From positions 102,500,897 to 102,564,896 of the forward strand of contig OX638370.1 in the NCBI GenBank assembly GCA_951812925.1: a DNA stretch of 64,000 bases. Direction: 5' to 3'. The notes below the pieces were generated by a model, which worked only from the letters and a program-made list of their open reading frames with translations, searched no databases and was not told the origin of the DNA. Made by a program: the position numbers and the translations under genes. Positions 1 through 11,407 of this stretch are shown piece by piece (the stretch's first letter is position 1; every line of letters starts with the position of its first letter). This stretch comes from Calliopum simillimum (taxonomy: Eukaryota; Arthropoda; Insecta; Diptera; Lauxaniidae).

Positions 1-160
1 CAGGTTCGAAACGGATCCATAAAAGAAGAAAAAACGATTCGTTTTTTTTTAGGAATCCTTCCCGCAAACGGATCAGTAACGGATACGTAACGGATTCCAT
101 AACGGATAAAAAGAACGAAAATATGAACCCGTTACGGATCCGAAACGAGTCCGTTTGGCA
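1..160. repeat. short imperfect tandem repeat, AACGGAT core
   Basis: The heptamer AACGGAT or its close variants recur about every 11-16 bases between about 65 and 110, with further degenerate copies at both sides. Nothing coding is visible. This is simple imperfect tandem repetition at the window edge, and its left limit cannot be seen. Confidence 0.6.
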
Positions 161-202
161 CACTGGGATGAAACGCGTTAAAAGCACAAAAAAAGAAAAA
201 AA

Positions 203-505
203 TTTTTTATACCCTACACCCATGGTATATTCACATTGTTCTTCCGTTTGTAACGCAGAGAAGGAGGCGTGGCTGGTATCGAAAAGTATATGTATTCTTG
301 ATCAGCGTCACCTCCTGAGTCGATATAGACATGTCCGTCTGTCTGTCTGGCTGGCTGTCTGCGCGTTGAAATACATTTTTTGAGAAAACAGCACGATAAT
401 TCAATGAAATTTGGTACTCTACCTTCGTCGTCAAAGTTAGCTTGAAAGTGAGCGAAATCGGTCAACGGACACGCCAACCGCCCATACAAAAAATATATTC
501 AAAAC
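203..505 (+). mobile_element. Helitron-like repeat, 5' part only
   Basis: This starts with the family head TTTTTATACCCTACACC, followed by the hairpin-like CCCAnGGTAT, the conserved GTTTGTAACGCAGAGAAGG, and the GTCCGTCTGTCTG and GGACACGCC blocks. The same order of blocks is seen near 10896, 33801 (reverse), 45505 and 63848. The homology stops just after the block reading TATATTCAAAA, so the internal tandem units and the CTAG 3' end are missing. The short ORFs across it are on both strands and overlap the repeat, so they are not genes. Confidence 0.7.
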
Positions 506-1408
506 TTTAATAACAATATTCGACAAGAAAATAATCTTTGGAGCATGGTAAAGTAATGTTTGGAAGACACAATAAACCAGAAATTAAGATTTTATATATA
601 ATCCAAAAATACATTTTCTCTATAATACTTGATTTTTCGAACTTTGAACCGCTATAGCGCCGCTTAACGATCCAACTTCAAAAAATCCTTTGGCAGTTTT
701 TTTCTACTAATTAATGGTAATCGAAAGTGATACACTAGAACTCATTAAAAAAAAAAAAATTTGTTTTTTGTTCAAGTTTGTCTTAAATATTTTTTCACTC
801 AACAGTTCTCATCTGCTTTCTTTCAAAATGTCATAACTTTGGAATGGCTAGCCGTATCTTAAAGAACAGAATTGCGTTGAAAAGGCCTTTTAATGAGCTA
901 TAGAAAAAATTCAAAAGTAACGGTTTTTTTTCTAGGAAGATTAAATTTCTAATATACTTTGATGAAGTTTTTATCTGTCTCCATTCAAGAGATCATATCT
1001 TTGAAATGACTAAAAGTACATTATTTTTTATTAAAGATGAAATTTTTGGTACATTTTGAATAAAGCTTTTATATATTTTCATTCAAAAGGTCATAACTTT
1101 TGAACCAGATAAGTTTTTTCGATAAACTAGCCAAAGCGTTGATACTACGCAACAACAACTTTTTATCGGTGCTAAAATCATAGCAATACAACAAGTTGTT
1201 CGGAATTATCAAAGACAATCTCGAAACAGCGAAAAAACCCAAAACTTCAAACGATTTTTGGCTGAGTCGAAATTCACCGCAGATATATGGTCCCAAGGAA
1301 TGAAAATAAGTGGAAAAATTTGGTTTGGAACAAATTGATCCTCTCTAATGTACATATATATTTAGGTGTTGAGTTCTTATTTTTTTTGGAGCCACTCATG
1401 GTCTAAGA
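506..1408. other. no gene seen; AT-rich, probable intron
   Basis: The stretch has many homopolymer runs and several lines resembling degraded repeat units (phrases such as TCATAACTTTNGAA recur). Stops are frequent in all frames and no domain is recognisable. If the minus-strand PAN gene continues to the left it is intronic. Confidence 0.4.
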
Positions 1409-1502
1409 GATATTCTTCAAAAACCGTTAAGGTTTTGAAAATACTGGTTTTGAAGGATATTCTTCAAAAACCGTTAAGGTTTTGAAAATACTGGTTTTTG
1501 AA
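1409..1502. repeat. exact 47-bp tandem duplication
   Basis: The segment starting GATATTCTTCAAAAACCG at 1409 is repeated almost without change at 1456, in direct tandem. A further GGATATCTC follows, looking like the start of a third, diverged unit. The near identity suggests a recent slippage or duplication event. No coding role is seen. Confidence 0.85.
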
Positions 1503-2429
1503 GGATATCTCTGAAACGGTAAGTCATACGATAAAAAGCAACAGCATCAATTTTGTAGCGAATCATAAGATCTACAAAAAATAAGCCATATGTGTACACA
1601 TTGAAGTAACCGTTTAAAAATTATTCAATAAAAACCGGTTTTTTTTGCCATTTAAAGGTAAATGTTTGCGTTAGCGAGATATTTGCAAAAAACTGATTTT
1701 AGCGACCTTTGAACCTGAATAACTTTTTATGCGCACAATGTACTTCAATGGACTTTTTACACATTATTAACCATGCATAAATAAATACAATTCCGGAGAA
1801 AAAAATTCACTTTGAATTTTTTCGCAGAAATATTTTTATTTTCCTGGGCTATCTAATAAAACGATGATTTTTCATTAAAAATATATTTTTCATTTAAAAC
1901 AAAATAAGTTTTGTTTACTTTAACCTTGATTTTTGTCGATTTATGTATTATTTATATGTCATCGATTCTTGTTATACAGGGCGTATGATTAACATTTATG
2001 GAAATATTGTCAAGATGATTTTTTTTTCAAGTTAATTTTTTCTCAAATAGAGTTCATATTCAGATTAATACATTCTTTACACGAAAATATATTTTGAATG
2101 ATAAATCACAGATTTATTAAAAGTTAATCAGCGAAAGACACACTACTTCAGCGAAAACTTTAAAACTTTTATTTGAAAATTTTGTTGAATTCCTTAGCCT
2201 GTCTCCTGTTCGGTTCATATTTCAAAAGCAGAAAAATAAGACAATCGGTTAACACACTTTTTGTTTTTTTTTTTGTAATTAGACACAAATTTCTGTTCAC
2301 GAATTCGAACATGATGAGCACATTTTTTTCAGATAGATACCTTTTGCATCCTCCACGATTATAATTGATCCGCTGATGCCGTGTGAATGTGAGCAATTAA
2401 CGAGCGGTAACAGGCAATAAACGAAAACG
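1503..2429. other. no gene seen
   Basis: AT-rich sequence with long T and A runs. The 63-75 codon ORFs here overlap on opposite strands and show no domain, so I treat them as chance. I see no transposon end. Confidence 0.35.
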
Positions 2430-3700
2430 ACGATCGAAAGTGTTTTCGAAATGGGAAGCACCGACATTTTTTTCCCCGTTCGCTTATTGTGCGCTTTACA
2501 CGTCGCTCGAAAGCACAGTAAAATTGAAATGAAAATTTTTGGTTAATTTGGGCTTGGATTTGCCAGCAACTGCACACAGCAGCAGATGGAGTTATTTGTT
2601 AAGTCACAACAAGCAACAACAACAACGCTAAAGCTCACACGAGATCCAATGGGTTTTCACAATTACGTAAGCACGCGCGCGCGTTCTTTTGTCACATACG
2701 AGTATGAGTACGAGAGTATGGCTGTGTGTGATATATGGTTTGTTGTTGTTGTTGTTCGATTTAAATTATTTAAACTTTGAATGTCAAATAAATTAAAACG
2801 CGAAAGTAATGGAACAATGCGGCGACAACAGCAACAACAACAACATACAACAAAAACAAAAAGCTTAACTTCTAACAACAATCATCATCATGGGATGGGT
2901 AATAAAAGCGTTGCGTGTCAGCGTGCGTTATCCTTGCTGGCTTCAATTGTTTTTGCTATTGTTAGAGTTTGTTACACGTCCATTGAGCGTAACGAAACGA
3001 ACGAACGTATCTGCGAAATGCTTTTAACCGAATTTTCTTGTTTTTTTTTTTTTTTGGTTTTAAATTCAAATTTAAATTTTCATCCGCTACGCTAGAACTT
3101 GTGGTGGGCGTTTTGTTTTTATGCTTGCGGTTATGGTCGATCACCAAACGCTTTTCGGAAGCTGATTTTACAATGCTTCTGGTTTTGGTTTTTTTTTTTT
3201 TTTTTGGGGTTTGTACGCGCAGCCAGCCACCTGTTTCTAATACGAAAAATGCTCCGCAACTGAACGCTTTGCGGCGTTTGTTTGTTGGTTTTATATTTTG
3301 TGCTAAAAATTTTGAAGCTGCAGGCAAAACTTGAAAAAAAAAAATTAAAGTAACAAAGCTTTTGGGTGGGAAAAATCTTCTAATGAGTTGTGGGTAGAAC
3401 AAAACACAAAAACAGAAAGCATTCGCTACACAGCAGGTTTTCTGAACTGCTTGAAAAGTTTCTGGTTGTTCGATACCATTGTAAAATTAAGCACATTTGA
3501 CGAGTTCTTTTATAAATGCATAGATTGCACGGTTAAAACTATGCAAAATTTATCATACGAATGTAATTATGAAAGGGTGAATTCGGGACTTACATCTATC
3601 TTATATCGTACAGTGGCTAACTTTGCAAATTTGGTGGCCATAAATCACATCTCAATGCGTCGAAAATCTAATGATACAGTTTTGTCAAGCGTGTTTTGAT
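2430..3700. other. host-like, triplet-repeat-rich noncoding stretch
   Basis: This is less AT-rich than its surroundings. It carries a GTT run near 2742-2757 and CAGCAACAACAACAAC near 2828, the triplet style typical of fly leaders, introns and enhancers. Long poly-T tracts (3036-3056, 3187-3206) create artificial Phe- or Lys-rich ORFs on the two strands. No splice-consistent coding exon could be built. It may be regulatory or an untranslated exon, but that is inference only. Confidence 0.3.
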
Positions 3701-4439
3701 TATAAAATTCATATTTTTAGGTTCATAAGAGGACGGGAACATATTGAATGGTGAGAACATTTTTTTGTCCGTTTTAACTTTTTACACATTTTCTTCAACT
3801 TTAGACACACCTGACTTGACCGACTTTTTAGACCATGTATTATCTGAATATAATATTAACAAAATAGCATCTCATCCTTCTTACGATTTTCTATATCTTT
3901 AATGTTGCGACATTATCTCCGTATACAGCTTGGCAACGAATAACTTTCTTTCAAAGCGTTACTTTAGTGCAAAGAATTTGAGAAGTATTTACTTTAAATA
4001 AGAGCTTGTAATGAAATAATATTTGAAAGGTGCAAATCCCAGTGAGTTCGTAAAGGAGTTAAATTTATCTTAAAGCCAGCAAAATGTTTGTGTTACGTAC
4101 ACAGCAAAAAGTTTGGGTGTAAAATTCAAACCAAATTGGAATTGAATACAGATCCACACCAAACTTGGTATAAAATCTATGCTTCAATTTGGTATACAAA
4201 CCGTTTATGCTTGTTCGTATGAAATGTATACGCATAAACAATTTAAAATATTTTGGTTTAAATTTTATAGTTTCACTATATAAAAATTTTTTATACTTTT
4301 TTTTGTATAAAATGTATATGGAAGTGCGTATGAAAGTATTTTAAATCTTTTTATATAAAATTCATACTATGCCCATATAAACCAATCTACTATCGCACAA
4401 TAAATTCCATAAAAGAAAAATAGCATTCAGATGCAGGGT

Positions 4440-5875
4440 CTAAAATTATAGGGTTAAAACTGATTTTATTGTGTTACTCTAGCGTTTTAGGAAAAACTTT
4501 TTCTATGATTAACTAGCTGGCCTGGTTGCGACTTCGTTTGCCCATTCCCGATGCCTTTACGTACGAAGTCCCATCCATCTCCATCGTCCCTCTCTTCCAA
4601 TCACCAAGGTTTTTAAAGATCCATGTATTAACTTTTGTTATCATAGCTCCCATAGGTACAGAGATATAGCATTTTATATATTTTTTGTATGAAGGGTGCA
4701 ACTCATCCTTCTCACCCCCCCGCCCAAGTTTTTCAAAGTAAATGGTAGATAGAATATTCATGTATGTACCAAGTTTTATAACGATATCTGCGATATGTGA
4801 TTTAGCATTTTGTGTATTTTTGAAAAGTGGATGCAATTCTCCTACACTCAATATCCCCCAAGTTTTGCATGGTGAATGGTAGATATGTACATTATGCATA
4901 AGTTCATCAACTTTCATAATCATAACTTGTATAACTGTAGAGATATAGCATTTTTGTATTTTTTTCGTATGGGGGGTGCGACCCCCGTTCCCTACATTGG
5001 CATCCGACCCCCTTAAGAACCTACTACAGACCATACCAAACAATTTAAAAAAAAAAATTATGTAAATCGGCCTTGTAGTTTCCTCGTTCATAAGCTACAT
5101 ACGGACACCATTTAATTTTTATATATATAGATTGTATGAGCTTTTAAAGAGTGTATTTGGTTTATAGAGTTCAAAATGATTTCGCAACATTCTTAAAGTT
5201 GATTTTTTAATTTTTTTTCCCTAATTTTTTACTTTGGCGGTCATTTTAGTATAAAAAAGGTCCTATAAACATACACTTTTATATTTGTTTATAATTTCTT
5301 TAATTCGGTATTACATTTGTTCTACCAACTTTTTAATTTGAGGTCGAAAAAAATACTTCTCTTTGTAACACACGGGTTACTTGCATGCATTTCGCTGCAT
5401 ATGATGTGCACGCTTTCTACTGGAGCCTTGAAGCTGATTGTTCTTGAAAAGTATTTTTTCCTGATCGCAATTAAAAAAATTGGTGTGATAAGTCTGCTAC
5501 CAGATAAAAGGAAATTTAACGAGGATTTAAAAAAAAAAAATTGTATTATGATATGTCAATAAGACTTTTTCATACTACAATGGCCACCAAAGTCAAAAAT
5601 TTGGAATGAAAAATTTATATATCAACTCTTTATATTGAACTCTATAAACCAAATACATTCTTAAAAAGCCCATACAATTAGCTAAAAGTTTCTTATAAAA
5701 AAAGTTTCTCTTAAACGCTAGGGTGAAAATTTTTTCTAAAACAAGTCAGAAAATCACTGAGATGTTATAGGGTTATAACTCCTCAGGGTTACATTTAATA
5801 CCTTCCTTCAGGTGCAATTTTTTGTTAGTCTAGACCTCCTCTGTCACCTCCCAGATGCTTTGTAATCTTATGCGA
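4440..5875. mobile_element. foldback-type element, copy 1
   Basis: Two arms are inverted repeats of each other. The phrase AGAATGTATTTGGTTTATAG lies near 5144-5166, and its reverse complement is near 5640-5665; CACCCTAGCGTTTNAGAG-type sequence lies at both outer parts. The core holds a segment beginning CTGGAGCCTTGAAGCTGA (5420) that recurs in reverse orientation near 11840-11860. A second copy of the whole structure, inverted, is at 11408-12265. The left arm is split by an unrelated insertion at about 4512-5130. No transposase is seen. The 81-codon ORF in the core is not convincing as a gene. Confidence 0.7.
4512..5130. repeat. insertion with three ~140-bp tandem units
   Basis: Three related units are visible, marked by GAGATATAGCATTTT-type phrases near 4660, 4790 and 4935, each followed by GTATGRRGGGTGC-type sequence. 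Comparison with the uninterrupted arms (right arm near 5665-5690, and copy 2 near 12150-12175) shows that this block was inserted into the left arm of the foldback. A 192-codon ORF on the minus strand spans 4513-5091, but its protein is just the three translated repeats, so I do not call it a gene. The end TATATATAGAT directly abuts the resumed arm. Confidence 0.65.
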
Positions 5876-5929
5876 TACACCCTATATAATATATAAATTT
5901 ATGACAAATAAAATAAAAATAAAAATTGA

Positions 5930-6235
5930 GTAATAGGCAAAAATGCAATTCGGCCATTTTTAGTATCTTATTTTCTTTACAAATACATAGACTATGTATG
6001 ATATAAAAACACAAAGTGATTTTTTAGGAATTTTTTTCTTGCATAAATTTGCAGTTGATTTTTTTTAAAATTTTTTCGAAAAAAAAAATATTTTTTTTTT
6101 TAGAAATTAATTTATTTCGCCGAAACTAACAACACAACCAAAAAGTGTTGTGAATGTCATTTATAGGAAATTTAATAACTTCTTATTTGACATATAGTAC
6201 ATTTAAACATAAATATTGGATCCTGAGATATTTTT
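5930..6235. repeat. inverted copy of 10625-10880
   Basis: The reverse complement of this stretch matches 10625-10880. Shared blocks include ATAAATTAATTTC with the neighbouring CGGTGGAATAA/TTATTTCGCCG region, CACAACACTTTTTAGTTGG versus its complement near 6130-6150, and GATCCAATATTTATGTTTAA versus the complement near 6205-6225. It lies in the same relative order as the flanking foldback element, so it belongs to one larger duplicated unit. No ORF of note. Confidence 0.7.
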
Positions 6236-7865
6236 TCTCTTCTTATACGAGCTAAAATTGTATGTTTGTTTTTTTGTTTTTTTGTTTGTACTTATTTCTG
6301 TGCCAATATTTTTTCTCGAAAACGGCTTCAGCGATTTCAATGAATCTTGGAATAGTGTTAGATATTAGCATACAATGAAGTATGAGCTAGGTTTGAACTT
6401 TGTAAATGCCCACCAGAGGGCGTGACACTGCCCTAAATTTTAAATTTGATTTAGTCATAACTCGCAAACCATACAATTTATTTGGATGAAATTTGGTAAG
6501 TGGGTACGGCTTAATATTACCTTGTAACAGACAAAAAGTGAGCGGGATCAAAGAAGTGCCACGCCCACTTTTTAGCTCTTGAAAATTTTGATTCAATATT
6601 ATTCGAAAACGACTCCAACAATTTTTATGAAAATTTAGGAGATGTTACCTCGGCAAACATGGATTAATATGTGATATGCCGTTTTATTGGGAAAACTCGT
6701 TGAAGGGCGTGGCACCGCCCACAAAAATATAGAACGGTATAGAAAGAAAACTAATAAAGAAAACATTCTGAAATATACTGTGAAGAGCCAAATTGCAATA
6801 GGGCAACTCTGATTTGAAAGTGGGCAAAATATCGCTATTGCGCGTGGAACTTCCCATACAAGCAAAATGCGTTAAATGCTATTTCTCGCAAATGTTACAA
6901 GATATTTAAATGAAATTTGGTATGCAGGTATTGCTTATCAATGCCTTGTTATAACCGAAAATTGTTTGTCGGGAAAATTGTTTGTCGGGAAAAAGGTTGT
7001 CGGGAAAATGGTCTGTCGTGATATTGCATTCGGGAAAGTGACCGGAAACGCCCCTTGTTTAACCATTGAAAATTTTGATTCAATATTACTCGAAAACGAC
7101 TTCAACAATTTTAATGAAAATTTCAAAGATTTTACCCCTGAAAACAAGTATCAAGATGTGATGTGCTGTGCTGTTATATTAGGAAAATTCGTTGGAGGGC
7201 GTTGCACCGCACACAAAAATATAATACGCTATAAAAAGAAAACTACTAAAGCAATCTTTCTGAATTTAACTGTAGGGAATCTTCTTTTTATTGGGCACCT
7301 ACGACCTGAAAGTGGGCAAAATATCACAGGTGCGCGTGGAACCTCCCATACAAGTAAAACAAATTAAATGCTATTTCTCGCAAATGGTACAACATATTTT
7401 GATGAAATTTGGTGTGCGGATCTGGATCACGAGTATCTAAAGCATAACGAAAAGTGGGCTTTGTTCAATAATTGCCATGCCCACTTTTTACCAAAATAAA
7501 AATTTTAGTTAATAACTCATGCACAAAAAAAAAAATGGAATGAACTTTCCTAGGCATGATGATAAGATATTTCAGCCCCCATACAAGAGGCGAAATATTT
7601 TGGGTGCGTGGCATATCCCATTTATTTATTTTAGGTCATTCTAATTCTCTTAAAAAATTTGGAGTTCTTGATATTTTTCTATACCATTCGATATTTTCCG
7701 AGTTTTTTCTTATTATTTTTCTCATCGGTTAATTTATCATTTTGAAAGCATGGGAGGTGAAAAGGTACAAATTTCATTGCAAAAAATAGCTATGAATAAA
7801 AACATCGACTAAAATAATAAGATCAGATTGTTGACGGAGCAGGGATCGGTCTCCAGGTACTTTTT
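6236..7865. repeat. GC-box repeat block with a ~487-bp tandem duplication
   Basis: The phrase GAAAATTTTGATTCAATATT occurs at 6581 and again at about 7067, and the sequence after each copy runs in parallel: GGGCGTGGCACCGCCCAC at 6705 versus a mutated form at 7196, then AAAGTGGGCAAAATATC at both, then CCCATACAAG. This marks two diverged units of about 487 bp. The recurring box is GTGGCACCGCCC, about 100-150 bases from GATGAAATTTGG. The block sits between two segments that are contiguous in the inverted copy at 10615-10640, so it is an insertion. The ORF at 6876-7367 is open by chance through the second unit. Confidence 0.65.
6958..7017. repeat. short tandem array of TTGTCGGGAAAA
   Basis: Three to four copies of a 16-18 base unit with core TTGTCGGGAAAA lie in direct tandem, the last degenerating into CTGTCGTG. 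It is an expansion inside the second 487-bp unit and is absent from the first. Confidence 0.75.
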
Positions 7866-8055
7866 AATTAAGTAGAACCATTCATATATTGTTTTTGGTC
7901 CGAAAATGACCGATATCTCAAAAACGACGTGAACAAAAAAAAATAATAATGTGATTTTTGGAATCAGCAGCCGATTTTACATAGGAAATGAATAGTGAAT
8001 AGAGGCACCTGCAAATGAAAAATTTTTTAATCATTTGTAAGCTAGTGTGATCTTT
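7866..8055. repeat. inverted copy of 10437-10615
   Basis: This is the reverse complement of the 10437-10615 block. Matching phrases include GGTCCGAAAATGACCGATAT (about 7899), CAGCCGATTTTACA (about 7968) and AATCATTTGTAAGCTAGTGT (about 8028). The match ends near 8055, which I take as the outer limit of the duplicated unit. Confidence 0.7.
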
Positions 8056-10436
8056 ATCTACTACTTTTGAGACCATGACTATATAGTATACAGTATACTG
8101 TATACTGTATGAAGTAGTTTGTATACGAACTCTTCTTCACAGAGCAAAGTATCTTCGAAAACAATTCCAATAAGGCCATCAAAGATGAGTTGATTTCCCG
8201 AGTGGAAGATCTTTAAACACTTCTTAAGAAGCTTTCAAATGCAGCTCTTTAGAAATAAAAGCTTTAAAAATTCTTCAACAACACTCACAATGAAAAATCA
8301 TATACAAGAGTGTGTGTGTAGTTATTGTTTTTAAGCGAAGCCATAGAATAAAGATTCATACAGGAAGCTGTCAGAGGTTAATGAGGCAAACTACGGTACA
8401 AAGTGGTAACAAAAAAAAAAAAACAGAATGTTGCTGTCTCGCTGTTAGCTCGCCTTAAGAATTGATAAATGTATTTGTGAATGCATACATATATAGTTAT
8501 GACTGTGTGCATGTTTCGTACACAAATTTGGTTTATTAAACAAAAAGGTTGATATTTATTTTAAATTTAATTAGTTCTTATTTCAATTGTTTCTACAACT
8601 TCTAAGCCTAAGTGTTTTCTCAGAATTTTCCAAATACTTTGAATTGCGTAAACTTCCCTGACATTGAATTGTAAAAAGAACGAACAAAACAAATGTCTTT
8701 TGCGGTTCGTTAATTAATAATTTACATAAAACTGCAATAAATATATAAAATAATAAAATCTAAGTACAAACACGTGAGTTGAAATATTTGCCAAAATCTT
8801 CGTGAATAAAACAAAAGACTTAAGCAACGAACTTTAACAAAATTTCATTGCCGTAGTTGTTTATTTTGCTAGAATTGTTATTTTTTTAAATGATTCCATT
8901 TAATTTTATCTGAAAAACTTTACAAATGTAACCCTCATAAATACAACAACTAACATTCATTACTCATCTTGCTGCAAATCAAATTTTGTAACAATCTTTC
9001 CAGCAACTTTATGATGAACTACCCGATTAAAAGATGTTAAACAGCTGCAGCTACTTTACCATGTAGCACATCCGTTTATTGTAAGAGTGCCACTCAAGAG
9101 CAGCTCAGTAGATTGAAGTGCAGCTCAGGGTAATAGACAACAAAAAGTTCTTGCTTCTCTGTTTGTCCGATTCTTTCCGGTTGTCAATTCATATGCACAT
9201 TCATACATACCATATGTCTGCAATTTGTATGGAAAATTTGCATACAATGAATTCGATTTGCGCAAAACTTCTAAATCATTGCTTAAATAGTCGGACAGTT
9301 ACATGTGTTCTATGTCTTGAGTGAATGCCTCAGAATGTTTGAAGTTGCTTTCGTCATAGAGTCATAGAGAACATTTATTATTTAACTTAAAAAATGGGTT
9401 TTTGAATGAAAATAAACCAAATGCGTAAATGTCTGAAAAATTTTTAAATAGACAAGACATGCTATAAAAGTTCCATTTAAAAACATTGTTTATTGAAGTA
9501 AATTTTGAGACTTTCCATCTTTTTTCAGTAAAACTTAGATATTGTAATTGTAAGATTCATTTTTGAAGAAATTTAGGAGTTGGCAACGCTACTCCCAATG
9601 CGAAAGATTTACAGAGTGGCAATTATTTTTCGCATCGAATCTAGCTTTCGCATCGCATTTCCTATCGCATCGCATTACAGAGTAAGGCCCCAGTTTTTTT
9701 TGCTCAAAATATCAGTTTTACGAAAAATTTGTATAAAACCCTCGAAACTAAAGCTTCGGTTTTTAAAAAATTATAAAAAGTGAATATACATACACTGGCT
9801 GTAGAGTAGAAAAATTAACTAATTTAGCAAAGGCGCAAATAAAAAAAAAACAAGTTCGCATCCTAAGTCTTTTGATTTAAGCCGAAATATGTAATTAAAA
9901 ATACATAATGATTCATAAACACTTTTTTTATATTTTTTTTTATGCATTCAGTCGCTTATGATATCTATATGTACATCCGCCGTAACTAAAACTAATTAAA
10001 CTTTTTTTTATAAAATTATACCAAAAACGAGACACAAAATTCATTCTTATTGAATGTGTCTGTACTACTTAAATTAAATTCTTAATATTTCTATTGTATT
10101 TTTCGGATTATTAAATTTATTTCAGATTATGTCATGCCAAACAAACTGTTAATGCGTTAGTTTGTGAGAACGTCTGTTTATTTGCACACACAGTTCGGTC
10201 ACACTTGAGAAAACATACCCAACTTCAGACCCACAAAAACAATATAGCTTGGTCCAACAAATTAGCCTGGCGTTATTTTAGTTAGCACATACATACATAT
10301 ATGAATATCTTAAATAATTTAAAACATTTTGTGACAATGATTAATTAAAGTTTGTCAGGTAGGTAATTATCTCAGGGAAATTCAATAGGAATGTATCACT
10401 GTGTGATACGATTTATCCAACTTAACGTATGTAAGT
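8056..10436. other. spacer between inverted copies; no gene seen
   Basis: AT-rich sequence with no recognisable coding region or transposon end. Small items are a local palindrome near 8084-8112 built of GTATAC/CAGTATACTG and a short GCATCGCATT redundancy near 9630-9680. ORFs of 67-68 codons show no domain or coding bias that I can see. Confidence 0.35.
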
Positions 10437-10895
10437 ATATTAAATTACACTAGTTGCAAATGATTAAAATGTATTTCATTTGTAGGTCCCATTAATCATT
10501 TCCTGTGTAAAATCGGCTGCTGATTCCGAAAATCACATGATTCTCTTCACGCCATTTTCGAGATATCGGTCATTTTCGGACCAAAGAAAAAAATATGGTT
10601 CTACTTAATTACAAATATCTTACGATCCAATATTTATGTTTAAACCTACTATATGTCAAATTATAGGTAATTAAATTACCTATAAATGATTTCCACAACA
10701 CTTTTTAGTTGGTTTGCTAGTTTCGGTGGAATAAATTAATTTCCAAAAAAGTTTGTATTTTGTTCTTTTATATCATAGTCTGTATATTTGTGAAGAAAAT
10801 AAGATACTATTTACGAAAATCGATTTAAAAATGGAAAAGTTACAATATATAAAATTTAATGAAAAATGGTTGAATTGAATTTTTGCCTATTTTTA
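10437..10895. repeat. second, inverted copy of the 5930-6235 and 7866-8055 blocks
   Basis: Here the two blocks that are separated by 1.6 kb on the left are contiguous: GGTTCTACTTAATTA runs directly into AATATCTTACGATCC. This gives the undisturbed arrangement and shows that the left copy was interrupted. The Helitron-like repeat begins right after it. Confidence 0.7.
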
Positions 10896-11396
10896 CATTT
10901 TTATACCCTACACCCAGGGTATATTCACTTTGTCCTTCCGCAGAGAAGGAAGCATGGCAGATATAAAAAGGTATATGTATTCTTGATCAGCCCCACCTCC
11001 TGAGTCGATATATCCATGTCCGTCTATCTGGCTGGCTGGGTGGCTGTGCGTGGAAACACATTTTTTGGGAAAACTGAGCAAGATAATTCAATGAAATATG
11101 ATACTTTGTCTTCGTCGTCAAATTCAGCTAGGGAAATTGAAAATGAGCAAAATCGGTTAACGGACACGCCTACCAACCATACAAAAATATATTCAAAATG
11201 TAACTTTAGGAGTATTTATCACGACAATGCAACCAAAATACTCATAAATACTTCGAATCGTAAGCGCAAGCTCTGAGCAAAAACTGGGCGAATTTGAACA
11301 AGAGGGCGTGGCACCTCTCATATAAGCAAAATTTTCAAAATACTGGAGTGTAGGGTATTTAATGTTTGGCCAGGCCAAAGGTAACACCCTTACTAG
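10896..11396 (+). mobile_element. Helitron-like repeat, complete short copy
   Basis: The head is TTTTTATACCCTACACCCAG. The tail is TTTGGCCAGGCCAAA, a perfect stem-forming palindrome, then eleven bases, then CTAG at 11393-11396 followed by T. A hairpin a short distance before CTRR is the textbook Helitron 3' end. The sequence left and right of it joins smoothly when compared with the inverted copy near 5880-5950, giving an empty site. It holds one internal unit with GAGGGCGTGGCACC. The head does not show the canonical TC, so the class call is good but not proven. No Rep/helicase is seen, so it is non-autonomous. Confidence 0.75.
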
Positions 11397-11407
11397 TTTT
11401 TATTTAA

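Noticed and set aside
2962..3402. 146-codon minus-strand ORF rich in Lys
   Set aside because: Produced by long poly-T tracts read as Lys, with overlapping ORFs on the other strand.
4513..5091. 192-codon minus-strand ORF, among the longest in the left part
   Set aside because: Its protein is three translations of a ~140-bp DNA repeat with no domain, inside a block shown to be an insertion.
4446..5775. Direct repeat TTATAGGGTTA at both sides of foldback copy 1, at first taken as an 11-bp target duplication
   Set aside because: The inverted copy at 11408-12265 shows that homology continues beyond it, so the repeat is internal to the element.
8084..8112. Palindrome of GTATAC/CAGTATACTG as an operator or RNA hairpin
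   Set aside because: Short, AT-rich and isolated. Chance is sufficient as an explanation.
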